Source: Methylophaga sp. (GTDB lineage: Bacteria; Pseudomonadota; Gammaproteobacteria; Nitrosococcales; Methylophagaceae). From it: DNA of 60,237 nucleotides. This document shows positions 38,451 through 47,436 of this stretch, piece by piece. The position numbers and the translations under genes were made by a program. The notes under the pieces are model-generated. The model saw nothing but the letters and a program-made list of their open reading frames with translations, did not search any database and was not told the DNA's origin. The first letter of the stretch is position 1. Each line of letters starts with the position of its first letter. The stretch covers positions 1 to 60,237 of the forward strand of contig NVVW01000018.1 in assembly GCA_002733505.1 (NCBI GenBank), written 5' to 3'.

Positions 38451-39251
38451 ATGGTTAATTTAGAACGCATTAAAGAGATTGTTATCTCAATTAGCAAAGC
38501 TGAGCTTCTGCATCGTTTTAATTCTGTAGCGCGTAATTATAAAGCCGATGGCAGCATTGTCACGGAGGCCGATCTTGTTATGCAGTCTCGTCTTACTGCC
38601 GCTTTAGATGATGCCTACCCTGATATTCAACTGTTAGGTGAGGAAATGTCCGCAAAGCAGCAGCAACCGCTGTTGTCCTCTGGACAGGCTTTGTGGTGTT
38701 TAGATCCTGTTGACGGAACTAGTAATTTTGCAGCTGGCGTGCCTTATTTCAGTGTATCCTTAGCCTTAATCGAGCATGGAAAAGTTACTTTAGGACTTGT
38801 TTACGATCCCATTCGTGATGAATGTTTCTCAGCGCAACTTGGTCAAGGCGCCACACTAAACGGGCAAACACTTTCATCAAAACCTACAGGTTTATCGTTA
38901 GATCAGGCTATTGCATTGATAGATTTTAAACGTTTAACGCCTGATCTGGCAACACAATTAGTGACCCAAAGACCTTATCGCTCACAGCGAAGCCTCGGCT
39001 CCATCGCCCTTGAACTATGTTGGATCGCAGCGGGACGTGGCCATATTTATCTGCATGCAAAACAACAGCTATGGGATCATGCTGCAGCACAATTAATTTT
39101 AAGTGAAGCAGGTGCTTTTGCTTGCACGCTTGAGGGCAAGGCGCTATCAAGCAATCAATTAGAACCGTTATCAACTGTTGCCGCACTCGACCTAGAATTG
39201 TTCAAACAGTGGTGTGATTATCTCAATGTTCAACCCTCTCATTTATCCTGA
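38451..39251 (+). CDS. Inositol monophosphatase family protein
   Basis: This is a Mg-dependent sugar or inositol phosphate phosphatase. The 266 residues carry the family metal motifs: LLGEE (residues ~62-66), the signature WCLDPVDGTSNF and the C-terminal LWDHAAAQLILSEAGA. Members include SuhB, CysQ and HisN-type enzymes, and the substrate cannot be read from sequence. It overlaps pgeF by 26 bases. It is not a clear SuhB, whose usual neighbours are absent. Confidence 0.85.
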   Translation: MVNLERIKEIVISISKAELLHRFNSVARNYKADGSIVTEADLVMQSRLTAALDDAYPDIQLLGEEMSAKQQQPLLSSGQALWCLDPVDGTSNFAAGVPYFSVSLALIEHGKVTLGLVYDPIRDECFSAQLGQGATLNGQTLSSKPTGLSLDQAIALIDFKRLTPDLATQLVTQRPYRSQRSLGSIALELCWIAAGRGHIYLHAKQQLWDHAAAQLILSEAGAFACTLEGKALSSNQLEPLSTVAALDLELFKQWCDYLNVQPSHLS

Positions 39252-39966
39252 TTGGCCCGCTCCCGATACTGTTCAAGCCGTATCAACAACGCGACAAGGT
39301 GGTTTTAGCCTCCCCCCTTTTGATGGGCTTAACCTAGGTTTACACGTTGGCGATCACGCTCATAATGTTGAAAAAAACCGTGTTCACTTAATTGAAATAG
39401 CAAAATTGCCTGAATCCCCACGCTGGTTAAATCAAGTTCATGGCACCATGGTTTCCACAGCAAGCACTTGGCAAAATGGTGATGACGCTGACGCCATAAT
39501 TAGCACTAAAACAAATCAGGTTTGTGCGATTATGACCGCAGATTGTTTGCCGATATTATTGTGCAACCAACAAGGCACCACTGTTGCCGCTATTCATGCA
39601 GGTTGGCGCAGCTTAGCGGCTGGAATTATTGAAAAAACACTAGTGCAGTTTAATTGTCCACCACACGAAATCATCGCTTGGTTTGGCCCTGCAATTGGCC
39701 CAACACAATTTGAGGTGGGTACGGATGTTTATCAGTCGTTTAGTCAGCACTCCGAACACGCTCAACAAGCTTTTGTACAAACAGATGCAACACATTATCT
39801 TGCTGATATTTATCTGCTTGCAAAACAGCGCTTAAATACACAAAACATTCACGCTATTTTTGGTGGTGATTTTTGCACCGTATCTGAACCTGACCAGTTT
39901 TTTTCATACCGACGTGATGGCATCACAGGCAGGATGGCATCAATGATATGGACTACTGATAAATAA
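39226..39966 (+). CDS. pgeF: Multicopper-like purine nucleoside phosphorylase PgeF (YfiH)
   Basis: This protein of the old DUF152/laccase-domain family is linked to editing of peptidoglycan precursors (removal of L-Ser-containing UDP-MurNAc) and to adenosine/inosine phosphorolysis. The 246 residues contain the metal-site blocks WLNQVHGT, ADCLPILLC and AAIHAGWRSLAAGI, and the end SYRRDGITGRMASMIW. I chose the ATG giving MFNPLIYPDWPAPD. It lies inside the 3' end of the preceding gene and a TATAAT box follows the stop. Confidence 0.93.
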   Translation: MFNPLIYPDWPAPDTVQAVSTTRQGGFSLPPFDGLNLGLHVGDHAHNVEKNRVHLIEIAKLPESPRWLNQVHGTMVSTASTWQNGDDADAIISTKTNQVCAIMTADCLPILLCNQQGTTVAAIHAGWRSLAAGIIEKTLVQFNCPPHEIIAWFGPAIGPTQFEVGTDVYQSFSQHSEHAQQAFVQTDATHYLADIYLLAKQRLNTQNIHAIFGGDFCTVSEPDQFFSYRRDGITGRMASMIWTTDK

Positions 39967-40006
39967 AGTATAATCTCCCCATCATTCACCCCCTTGCTGG
40001 AAAAAA

Positions 40007-40801
40007 ATGGAATTATTATTTTGGATCATTGGCTTTAGCTTAATTGGTGGCATACTGAGTGTTTTATTTGCTTCATCATTTTTACTGCTCTCAGATAATG
40101 CGCGTAATAATGCGGTACCGCATCTAGTCAGTTTTGCTGTTGGTGCTTTGCTGGGTGCCTCACTATTAGGTTTAATCCCTCATGCACTCGATCCCGCGTT
40201 TGGTGTAGATCCTCACGATATTGGCTTAACATTATTGATCGGTTTACTCAGCTTTTTTATCCTCGAAAAACTCGTTCTGTGGCGCCACTGTCATCATGAC
40301 CACTGTGATGTTCACGATCCCGAACCAGCTGGTCAGACTCACGACAACAAAGCCAAAGTTGCAGGCACACTAATTATCGTAGGCGATGGCATTCATAACT
40401 TTGTCGACGGAATTCTGATTGCCGCCGCATTTCTTACTGACACTCATTTAGGTATTGTCACTGCCTTAGCGATTGCCGCTCATGAAATCCCGCAAGAATT
40501 GGGTGACTTTGTTATTTTATTACACAGCGGATTCAGCCGTAAGAAAGCATTGTTCTTTAATATACTTTCAAGCTTAGGTACAGTTGTAGGTGCAGTTATA
40601 GCCTATTTCTTGCTAGCCGATATGCAGTTTTTGCTGCCTTATATTCTAGTCATTGCAGCCTCAAGCTTTATTTATATTGCTGTTGCCGATCTTATTCCCG
40701 GCCTACATCACAAAGTAAAACCTTCAGAAACCTTACAACAAATTTCCCTTATTGTTGCGGGCACACTGTTTATCTTTATTACACATAGCACGCTACATTA
40801 A
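40007..40801 (+). CDS. ZIP family divalent metal transporter
   Basis: This inner-membrane transporter probably imports zinc or related divalent metals. The 264 residues have about eight membrane helices, with the two signature helices HNFVDGILIAAAFL and AAHEIPQELGDFVILL that form the binuclear metal site. A histidine-rich cytoplasmic loop precedes them (WRHCHHDHCDVHD). Its stop shares a base with the waaF start (TAATG), so the two are cotranscribed, although there is no obvious functional link. Confidence 0.92.
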   Translation: MELLFWIIGFSLIGGILSVLFASSFLLLSDNARNNAVPHLVSFAVGALLGASLLGLIPHALDPAFGVDPHDIGLTLLIGLLSFFILEKLVLWRHCHHDHCDVHDPEPAGQTHDNKAKVAGTLIIVGDGIHNFVDGILIAAAFLTDTHLGIVTALAIAAHEIPQELGDFVILLHSGFSRKKALFFNILSSLGTVVGAVIAYFLLADMQFLLPYILVIAASSFIYIAVADLIPGLHHKVKPSETLQQISLIVAGTLFIFITHSTLH

Positions 40802-41826
40802 TGCCACAAACCATCGATAAAATCCTGATTGTGGGCCCCTCATGGATCGGCGATATGGTGATGGCACAGTCTCTATTTATTACCATTAAAAAAAACAACC
40901 CTAAGGTTTTGATTGATGTGTTGGCTCTTGCTTGGACTAAACCTCTATTAGAACGTATGCCAGAAGTCAATAAAGCTATTACCATGCCCATTAGTCACGG
41001 TGTTTTTGGCTGGAAATTACGTAAAAAAATAGGCCATCAACTACGTGCCGAGCACTATGATCAAGCGATTGCGTTACCGAACTCATGGAAGTCCGCACTT
41101 ATTCCATGGTTTGCCAATATCCCGCTAAGGACGGGTTGGCGTGGTGAAATGCGCTATGGTTTGCTTAATGATAGTCGCGTATTGGATAAATCAGCCTTAC
41201 CGATGATGGTGCAACGCTATGTTTCGCTCGCTCATCCTGCACCACAAGCAAACAAAGCACCTAATTATCCTAAACCCTTAATGATTGCTAATGCACCTTC
41301 AGAGCAGTTTCAAATTTCTTTGCAACCCAATCAAAAACGGCTTGTTTTATGCCCGGGTGCTGAATTTGGAACAGCCAAACAGTGGCCGGCCACACACTAT
41401 GCCGAACTAGCCAACACATTAATTCAGCAAGGCTGGCAAACACTGATCCTAGGCTCTGCAGCGGATAAAAAAGTTGCTAATGAAATCATCGAAAACATGG
41501 ATCCAAAAGCACGCTCCGCCCTATTCAATCTTTGCGGAAAGACAGCCCTAAGCGATGCCATTGACTTACTTGATACCGCTGATTTGGTCGTCTCTAATGA
41601 CTCAGGCTTAATGCATATTGCCGCCGCACTGCAAAAACCACTGTTCGCAATTTACGGCCCAACATCACCCAGCTTCACCCCACCACTATCCGATAATGCC
41701 CACATCATACAAATTAATGTTGATTGTGGCCCCTGTTTTCAGCGAGAATGTCCTGAGAAACATCATAATTGTATGCGAAATATCTCTAGTCAGTCCGCAT
41801 TGAAAATATTAAATACAAGAAAATAA
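40801..41826 (+). CDS. waaF: ADP-heptose:LPS heptosyltransferase II
   Basis: WaaF adds the second L-glycero-D-manno-heptose to the LPS inner core. The 341 residues are a GT9 family protein: KILIVGPSWIGDMVMAQSL at the N-terminus, LCPGAEFGTAKQWP in the middle and the donor-binding SNDSGLMHIAAALQ. The C-terminal CGPCFQRECPEKHHNCM is typical of WaaF. It is separated from waaC by about 16 kb, whereas the two adjoin in many relatives. A nested palindrome follows. Confidence 0.94.
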   Translation: MPQTIDKILIVGPSWIGDMVMAQSLFITIKKNNPKVLIDVLALAWTKPLLERMPEVNKAITMPISHGVFGWKLRKKIGHQLRAEHYDQAIALPNSWKSALIPWFANIPLRTGWRGEMRYGLLNDSRVLDKSALPMMVQRYVSLAHPAPQANKAPNYPKPLMIANAPSEQFQISLQPNQKRLVLCPGAEFGTAKQWPATHYAELANTLIQQGWQTLILGSAADKKVANEIIENMDPKARSALFNLCGKTALSDAIDLLDTADLVVSNDSGLMHIAAALQKPLFAIYGPTSPSFTPPLSDNAHIIQINVDCGPCFQRECPEKHHNCMRNISSQSALKILNTRK

Positions 41827-41833
41827 CTTATGA

Positions 41834-42009
41834 AGCCTCCGAACAAGTCATGAACTCATATCTCACGTCAAAAATGTTCAGTTTTAAGGTGAAAAATGCC
41901 GGTAATAGCGCGCTATTACGAAGTTTTTTAACGCAGAAACTGGATATTTTTGACGCAAGCTATTTACCTTGGCGGTTACTTCGTTTCGTCGATGACTTGT
42001 CCAGAGGCT
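41834..42009. repeat. Nested palindromic element between waaF and the GT-C gene
   Basis: Three concentric inverted repeats fill the gap. The outer pair is AGCCTC..ACAAGTCAT at 41834-41851 with 41992-42009 (16 of 18). The middle pair is GTCAAAAAT...AGTTTT at 41867-41885 with 41937-41954. The centre is a perfect 18-base palindrome GTAATAGCGCGCTATTAC (41902-41919). The complement of the word CGAAACGAAGTAACCG lies at 41973-41988. It starts 8 bases after the waaF stop and ends 4 before the next ATG. Confidence 0.75.
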
Positions 42010-42013
42010 CCTT

Positions 42014-43483
42014 ATGACATACACCGAAAAACAAATTAGACTTTTTTCTGTATTTTTCAGCCTGTTTTTATCATTTTTTGCATTTGTTACTGATGACATT
42101 ATCAATAGGGATGGCATACTGTATATAAACATGGCACAAGCTTACCTCGATGGCGGCTTGGCAGCTACATCCCAATATTTTGATTGGCCTTTCTTCTCCA
42201 TTCTAATTGCTTATCTCCACAAAATGACTCCGTTTTCCCTAGAAAGCAGTGCCTATTTACTCAATGGGTTGTTATTTGCCTTATTGGTAAATGTCTTCAT
42301 TATGATCAGTAATAAAATTCTACCCAACACGCGCCAACTTACAATAGCAGCCCTACTAATTCTCGGCTTTGGCATACTCAATGAATATCGAGACTTCATT
42401 ATTCGTGACGCTGGCTATTGGGCCTTTTGTAGTCTGATGCTTTACCGATTTATGATTTTCGTTGAAAAACCAACCTTAAGCAATGCTACAATCTGGCAAA
42501 TAACGGCTGTTATTGCAGTATTATTTCGCATCGAAGGTAGTGTTATTGTACTTGGCTTACCTTTATATTTATTCTTTATCAAGCCATCCAATCAAGCTTT
42601 AAAACAATATTTTCAATTAAATTATTTACTCATCACTGGGCTTGTATTTGCCAGTATTATTTCTTCTAACCCATTAAATATCGGTGAAGCTTCCGGTGTG
42701 TTAAGTTCCAATAGTTACCTCTTCAATTATGAATCATATTTAACAACGCTCAACCAAAATATGCAGGTAATGGAAACACAAATTCTAAACCAATTTTCTG
42801 AAAACTATAGCGGTCTTATCTTAATCTCCGGCTTATTAATGATGCTGGTCTATGAACTATTAATTGAAGGCATTTCCCTTATCTATCTAGGGCTTTATGT
42901 TACATCATGGTGGCAAAAGCCATCAACACAGCATACGCCTTATGCACGCCTATTGTTTTATTTTATTGTTATTAATATTGCCATACTGACTCTTTTTGTA
43001 CTGGTACGCTACTTTATTTCCACTCGTTATTGCATGATGACATTACTGGGTTTATTGCTACTGATGCTTCCACGTGTTTGTGCCATGATTGAATCTCTCT
43101 GGCTAAAACGAAACAAGACACTGTTGTCCGTTGTCGGGCTCGTGTTATTTATTAGCTTAGCGGATAGCATGACCAGTTCACGTTCAAAATCTTATATAAA
43201 AAATACTGCTGTTTGGGCTAGCGCAAACCTTCCTGAAGATGCTAATGTACTCACCGATGATCAGTTCATTGAGTATTATTTTTCGACTCCAAACACAAGC
43301 CACAACGTGACAAGAAACAACATCACCACATACCTAAACTATGATTATTTAATCGTTGTTGAAAAACGTAAAGATAAGGAACTGAAGGAAGCATTGACCA
43401 TGATGAACGTTCAACCTGTATTTAACCTTGCTGACAGCCGTGGTAACAAAGCATCCGTTTATAAAGTATTGTCCAGCGATTAA
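42014..43483 (+). CDS. Polytopic membrane protein, probable GT-C type glycosyltransferase
   Basis: The 489 residues have roughly ten or eleven hydrophobic helices. After the first helix comes an acidic loop (TDDIINRDGILYINMAQ) like the catalytic D-containing loop of GT-C enzymes. These use lipid-linked sugars at the periplasmic face (PMT, ArnT). A soluble C-terminal part (about 395-489) follows. No close family is recognised, and the acceptor is unknown. The LPS context suggests core or O-chain decoration (inference). The upstream gap is taken up by the nested palindrome, so the ribosome binding site is poor (GGCTCC before TTATG). Confidence 0.6.
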   Translation: MTYTEKQIRLFSVFFSLFLSFFAFVTDDIINRDGILYINMAQAYLDGGLAATSQYFDWPFFSILIAYLHKMTPFSLESSAYLLNGLLFALLVNVFIMISNKILPNTRQLTIAALLILGFGILNEYRDFIIRDAGYWAFCSLMLYRFMIFVEKPTLSNATIWQITAVIAVLFRIEGSVIVLGLPLYLFFIKPSNQALKQYFQLNYLLITGLVFASIISSNPLNIGEASGVLSSNSYLFNYESYLTTLNQNMQVMETQILNQFSENYSGLILISGLLMMLVYELLIEGISLIYLGLYVTSWWQKPSTQHTPYARLLFYFIVINIAILTLFVLVRYFISTRYCMMTLLGLLLLMLPRVCAMIESLWLKRNKTLLSVVGLVLFISLADSMTSSRSKSYIKNTAVWASANLPEDANVLTDDQFIEYYFSTPNTSHNVTRNNITTYLNYDYLIVVEKRKDKELKEALTMMNVQPVFNLADSRGNKASVYKVLSSD

Positions 43484-43581
43484 ATCTCAGCTTGTCCTTC
43501 AAGTTACAGTTTTTTAATATTCATAATGGATGCTATAAACCTTGCATATTGAGTAGTCACAGTTATCCAGCCCAAATTAAC

Positions 43582-44373
43582 TTAAAGCCCTAGTTTAGCC
43601 TCTATATCTCTAAGCTCTTTTCTTATTCTTTTTATTTGTCTAGGCTTCTCAACGCCATTCCTATGCAGTTCTGGATTCAAAATTACCGTAGCATGATTAA
43701 GATGTCGAATGTATTTTGATAGCTCATCTGACTCTAAGAAAACCATCTCAAATCCTGCATCTACAAGTTTTTGATGCATAACTTTTCCAGCTACTTGATC
43801 ACCATCACCAAACCCTTGAGTATGTGCTCGTACTTTATCTGTTCTATACAGCGCACAATGACTGCGTAGATAATAATAATTATCACCTACTCCATCTGAT
43901 TTTTTAGCGCGCTTTCCTATTATGGGATACCAGATGTTTACTCGGAAAAACCTCTCTACTTTCCTGAGGATCTGTTGGTAAAAAGGACTATATTCCAACT
44001 TCCATGAGCCGACACCTGCAATATTCTCATCTCGCTCAATCTGTTTCAACAGGTAATCCAACCATTTAGGTGAAATCACAAACGTATCCGTGTGAATTGA
44101 TAACACATAAGGTGTGTCTACATTTGCTACTGCAAGATCTAGGGCATTACTATGAGCGGAGACACCCCCTTCCCCTTCTATTGTTTCTCTGGTTATCAAT
44201 ATTATCCAATCTACTGTTCTTAAGTATTCTGATGAATCATCCTTGGAGCCGTTATCAATAACAATAACATCCACATCATTTAGGTCTGTATTTTTCTTGA
44301 TCAATTCTAAACACAGCTTGGTCATTTTTAATGTTTTATAATGTGGGATCAATATAGAAACTTCTTTCTGCAT
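43582..44373 (-). CDS. Family 2 glycosyltransferase
   Basis: The 263 residues form a GT-A fold: EVSILIPHYKTLKMTKLCLELI at the N-terminus, DVIVIDNGSKDDSSEYL (nucleotide binding) and YVLSIHTDTFVISPKWLDYLL, where the usual DxD appears as HTD. The donor and acceptor are unknown. It stands alone on the minus strand between plus-strand neighbours. A divergent 116-base region separates it from the carbamoyltransferase. It has no membrane helices, so it probably works at the cytoplasmic face in LPS or glycan assembly. Confidence 0.85.
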   Translation of the reverse strand: MQKEVSILIPHYKTLKMTKLCLELIKKNTDLNDVDVIVIDNGSKDDSSEYLRTVDWIILITRETIEGEGGVSAHSNALDLAVANVDTPYVLSIHTDTFVISPKWLDYLLKQIERDENIAGVGSWKLEYSPFYQQILRKVERFFRVNIWYPIIGKRAKKSDGVGDNYYYLRSHCALYRTDKVRAHTQGFGDGDQVAGKVMHQKLVDAGFEMVFLESDELSKYIRHLNHATVILNPELHRNGVEKPRQIKRIRKELRDIEAKLGL

Positions 44374-44427
44374 GCAGTTATCTCGGTAAAAAACTAAATG
44401 GAAAGTCTACCTTACCTATTAAATACT

Positions 44428-44457
44428 TTAAAGACATGCTTGCTTAATTGATATAAT
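44428..44457 (+). promoter_or_regulatory. Candidate promoter of the carbamoyltransferase gene
   Basis: A perfect TATAAT lies 32 bases upstream of the ATG, with TTAAAG 18 bases before it. The -35 match is modest. Confidence 0.55.
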
Positions 44458-44489
44458 CATCCACAAATAACCATTTTAAAGAATATTAA

Positions 44490-46250
44490 ATGATTGTACT
44501 AGGCCTATCTGGCGCACTAAACCATGATGCATCTGCTGCAATCTATATTGATGGCAAATTAATTGCCGCCGCAGAAGAAGAACGCTTTCTGCGTGATAAG
44601 CATGCCAAAGGTAAAATGCCTTATGAATCTACTAAGTTTTGCATTGAGCAGGCAGGTATAAAACCCGAACAAATTGATATTGTCGCTTTTCCTTATGCAA
44701 AAATTGGCCTTAAATCGCCTGCCCGGTGGCATTATGCTAAACGTCATTGGTATGCGCCTGATCGCGCGTTAACGGCTCTTTTTAACGGCAACCGTCGCTA
44801 TTGGCGCAATCATCGTAATGTAATGAAGCTACTTGATGACTTAGGTATTGATTCAAAACGGGTTAAATTTGAAGCGGTAGAACATCACTTTGCTCATGCT
44901 AGTAGCGCTTATCACCTGAGTGGTTTTAAGGAAAAAACCGCCATTATCGGCTTTGATGGCAAAGGCGAATATGCCACCACCTTTTTTGGTTACGGTGAAA
45001 ATGGCAAGATCCATAAAATTAAAGAGTTTTATGATCCTGATTCGCTAGGCGGCATGTATGGCGCACTCACAGAGCTACTTGGCTTTGAAATGCTGGATGG
45101 TGAATTTAAAGTCATGGGCATGGCACCTTATGGCGATCCTAATCGCTTTGATTTCTCTCGCCTAATCGATTGCCATGATGGCGAGTTTAAAATTAATACC
45201 AAACTAGTGAATACTGTTGGTTTACGCCGCTATAAAAAAGAGGGTAAAGGTTATTTCTTCAGCCCCAAACTAATTGAGTGGCTTGGCCCAATACGTGATG
45301 GTGATGAAATTGATGATCCTTATATCGATTATGCTGCCAGCATTCAGGCCTTATTAGAAAAAACAGCCTTACACCTTATTGACTATTACTTAGGTGACAT
45401 CATCAAAGAAACAGGAAAGGTCTGTTTCGCGGGTGGTGTCGCGCTGAATGTTAAATTAAATCAGCGTATTATTGCCATGCCTGATGTGAAAGAGTTATTT
45501 GTGCAACCTGCCGCTAGTGATGCAGGCACAGCTATCGGCGCAGCCAGTTATGCCTCTGAAATGGCGGGGGTGCCCGTTGAAAAGATGGAGCATGTGTTCC
45601 TTGGCCCTTCTTACACCACAGAGCAATGCATCGAAGCCTGTGATGCTTATCCACAAGATGTAACGTGGAAGAAACTAGACAATACTACGCAACAAACAGC
45701 TGAAATCCTAAATGCTGGCAACCCTGTTTCATGGTTCCAGGGTCGTATGGAGTTTGGTCCTCGCGCATTAGGAAACCGCAGTATTATTGGCAGCCCAAAT
45801 CATAAAGGTGTCGCCGATAGAATTAATGCTCAAATTAAATACCGTGAACGCTGGCGTCCATTTTGCCCAAGCATGCTCGATACTGTTGCAGCTGAAATCT
45901 TACAAACTGAACACCCAAGTCCTTATATGACTTTTACTTTTGACGTGGGTGAAAGTTGGAAGGCACGTATTCCAGAAGTAGTTCATGAAGACGGGACTGC
46001 CCGCGCACAAATCGTGACTAAGGCAACCAATCCTCGATACTACTCTTTGCTTGAAGAAATGGAAAAGCTTACTGGCAATGGTGTAGTGCTAAACACATCA
46101 TTAAATCGTCGTGGTGAACCCATGGTCTGTAGCCCTACCGATGCTTTGAATATGTTTTATGGCTCTGATCTAGAATATCTAGTGATGGAAGATATTTTGG
46201 TTACTAAATACCCTGAAAACGGAATAAGAAAAGGAACTAAACAGCTGTAA
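44490..46250 (+). CDS. O-carbamoyltransferase (NodU/CmcH family)
   Basis: The 586 residues match this family, which moves a carbamoyl group from carbamoyl phosphate, through a carbamoyl-adenylate, to a hydroxyl. The N-terminal ASKHA-like domain (about 1-345) shows LSGALNHDASAA, the metal-binding HHFAHASSAYHLSG and IIGFDGKGEYATTF. The C-terminal domain contains QGRMEFGPRALGNRSII and the end segment VVLNTSLNRRGEPMV. In the Pseudomonas aeruginosa LPS core cluster a gene of this family carbamoylates heptose II. The surrounding heptose genes make the same role plausible here. Confidence 0.88.
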   Translation: MIVLGLSGALNHDASAAIYIDGKLIAAAEEERFLRDKHAKGKMPYESTKFCIEQAGIKPEQIDIVAFPYAKIGLKSPARWHYAKRHWYAPDRALTALFNGNRRYWRNHRNVMKLLDDLGIDSKRVKFEAVEHHFAHASSAYHLSGFKEKTAIIGFDGKGEYATTFFGYGENGKIHKIKEFYDPDSLGGMYGALTELLGFEMLDGEFKVMGMAPYGDPNRFDFSRLIDCHDGEFKINTKLVNTVGLRRYKKEGKGYFFSPKLIEWLGPIRDGDEIDDPYIDYAASIQALLEKTALHLIDYYLGDIIKETGKVCFAGGVALNVKLNQRIIAMPDVKELFVQPAASDAGTAIGAASYASEMAGVPVEKMEHVFLGPSYTTEQCIEACDAYPQDVTWKKLDNTTQQTAEILNAGNPVSWFQGRMEFGPRALGNRSIIGSPNHKGVADRINAQIKYRERWRPFCPSMLDTVAAEILQTEHPSPYMTFTFDVGESWKARIPEVVHEDGTARAQIVTKATNPRYYSLLEEMEKLTGNGVVLNTSLNRRGEPMVCSPTDALNMFYGSDLEYLVMEDILVTKYPENGIRKGTKQL

Positions 46251-46395
46251 ACCAATCAGAACTTTTATACATAAATATTTAGCCTCAAAGTCTTATGGGC
46301 AGGGTTTAGCTTAAATCTACTTCTGGAACCTGAGTCCACCTTGCTTAATTTATTCCAAGAAGAAAAAACCATTCATTTGCTCAAATTAGAAGCCT

Positions 46396-47436
46396 TTACT
46401 TTCCACTATCTTCATCGGTAAACCCTTCAGGATTGTTATTCTGCCAACGCCAAGCATCGGAGACCATATCTGTGAGTGTTTTTTCAGCTTGCCATGCAAG
46501 TTCTTTATTTGCTAGTGAAGAATCAGCGTAGCAGTATGCTATATCGCCTGCCCGGCGCGCCTTAACTTCGTATGGAACATCTTGACCTGACACTTGATGA
46601 AATGCTTCTATCACCTCAAGGACACTGTAACCCTTACCTGTTCCAAGGTTATAAACCTTACAAGATGAAGTCTCTGATATTTCTAAAACCTCCAGCGCCT
46701 TCAAATGCCCTTTCGCTAAATCAACCACATGGATATAATCTCTAATTCCTGTACCATCATTTGTTGGATAATCATCACCAAACACTAATACTTTATCCAA
46801 CTTCCCCGCAACAACTTGAGAAACATACGGAAATAAATTGTTCGGAACACTCCCTGGTGACTCACCTATAAGCCCACTTTCATGAGCCCCCGCAGGATTG
46901 AAATAACGTAACACTATAACATTCAAGCCTTTCGACGAAATCCCAGAAATATCCTCCAATATTTTCTCAATCATAAGTTTGCTCTGCCCGTAGGGGTTAG
47001 TGCAAGATAATGGAAACACCTCATTTATAGGTACAGTTTCAGGATCACCATAGACTGTTGCTGATGAACTAAATACAATATTTCTAATATTAAATTGTTG
47101 CATCACTTCGACCAATACCAGGGTCGAGGTTAAATTATTTTGATAATACATCAATGGTTGTTCACACGATTCGCTAACCGCCTTTAACCCAGCAAGATGA
47201 ATCACCGCATCAAAAGATTCTGATTCAAACACGGTAACTAAATTATCTTTATCACAAAGATCTATTTGGTAAAAACTTAAACCCTTTTTTGTGATTTGTT
47301 CGACTCTGTTTAGCGCTTCATGGCAACTGTTAGATAAATTGTCAACCACGACCACTTCAAAGCCGGATTGGAGTAGCTCTACACAAATATGACTGCCAAT
47401 ATAGCCCGCCCCACCTGTAACTAATATTGTTTTAAT
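46396..47436 (-). CDS. galE: UDP-glucose 4-epimerase, apparent ATT start
   Basis: GalE interconverts UDP-glucose and UDP-galactose, supplying galactose for LPS. From an ATT codon at 47436 the protein is 346 residues and reads MKTILVTGGAGYIGSHI, a complete NAD-binding Rossmann start. The SSSATVYG and catalytic YGQSK segments follow. AAGGAG lies seven bases before the ATT. The nearest canonical start in frame (GTG at 47355) would remove the glycine-rich motif. The ATT overlaps the TAA of waaG. Either ATT is used for initiation, or the start codon has mutated. It is the last gene of the waaP-galE operon. Confidence 0.85.
   Translation of the reverse strand: MKTILVTGGAGYIGSHICVELLQSGFEVVVVDNLSNSCHEALNRVEQITKKGLSFYQIDLCDKDNLVTVFESESFDAVIHLAGLKAVSESCEQPLMYYQNNLTSTLVLVEVMQQFNIRNIVFSSSATVYGDPETVPINEVFPLSCTNPYGQSKLMIEKILEDISGISSKGLNVIVLRYFNPAGAHESGLIGESPGSVPNNLFPYVSQVVAGKLDKVLVFGDDYPTNDGTGIRDYIHVVDLAKGHLKALEVLEISETSSCKVYNLGTGKGYSVLEVIEAFHQVSGQDVPYEVKARRAGDIAYCYADSSLANKELAWQAEKTLTDMVSDAWRWQNNNPEGFTDEDSGK

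Noticed and set aside
40007..40801. ZIP transporter as part of LPS synthesis
   Set aside because: It is merely coupled to waaF by a one-base overlap; nothing in the protein suggests a role in LPS assembly.
46396..47355. galE beginning at GTG 47355
   Set aside because: This start would delete the glycine-rich NAD-binding motif, which is intact just upstream behind a good ribosome binding site.
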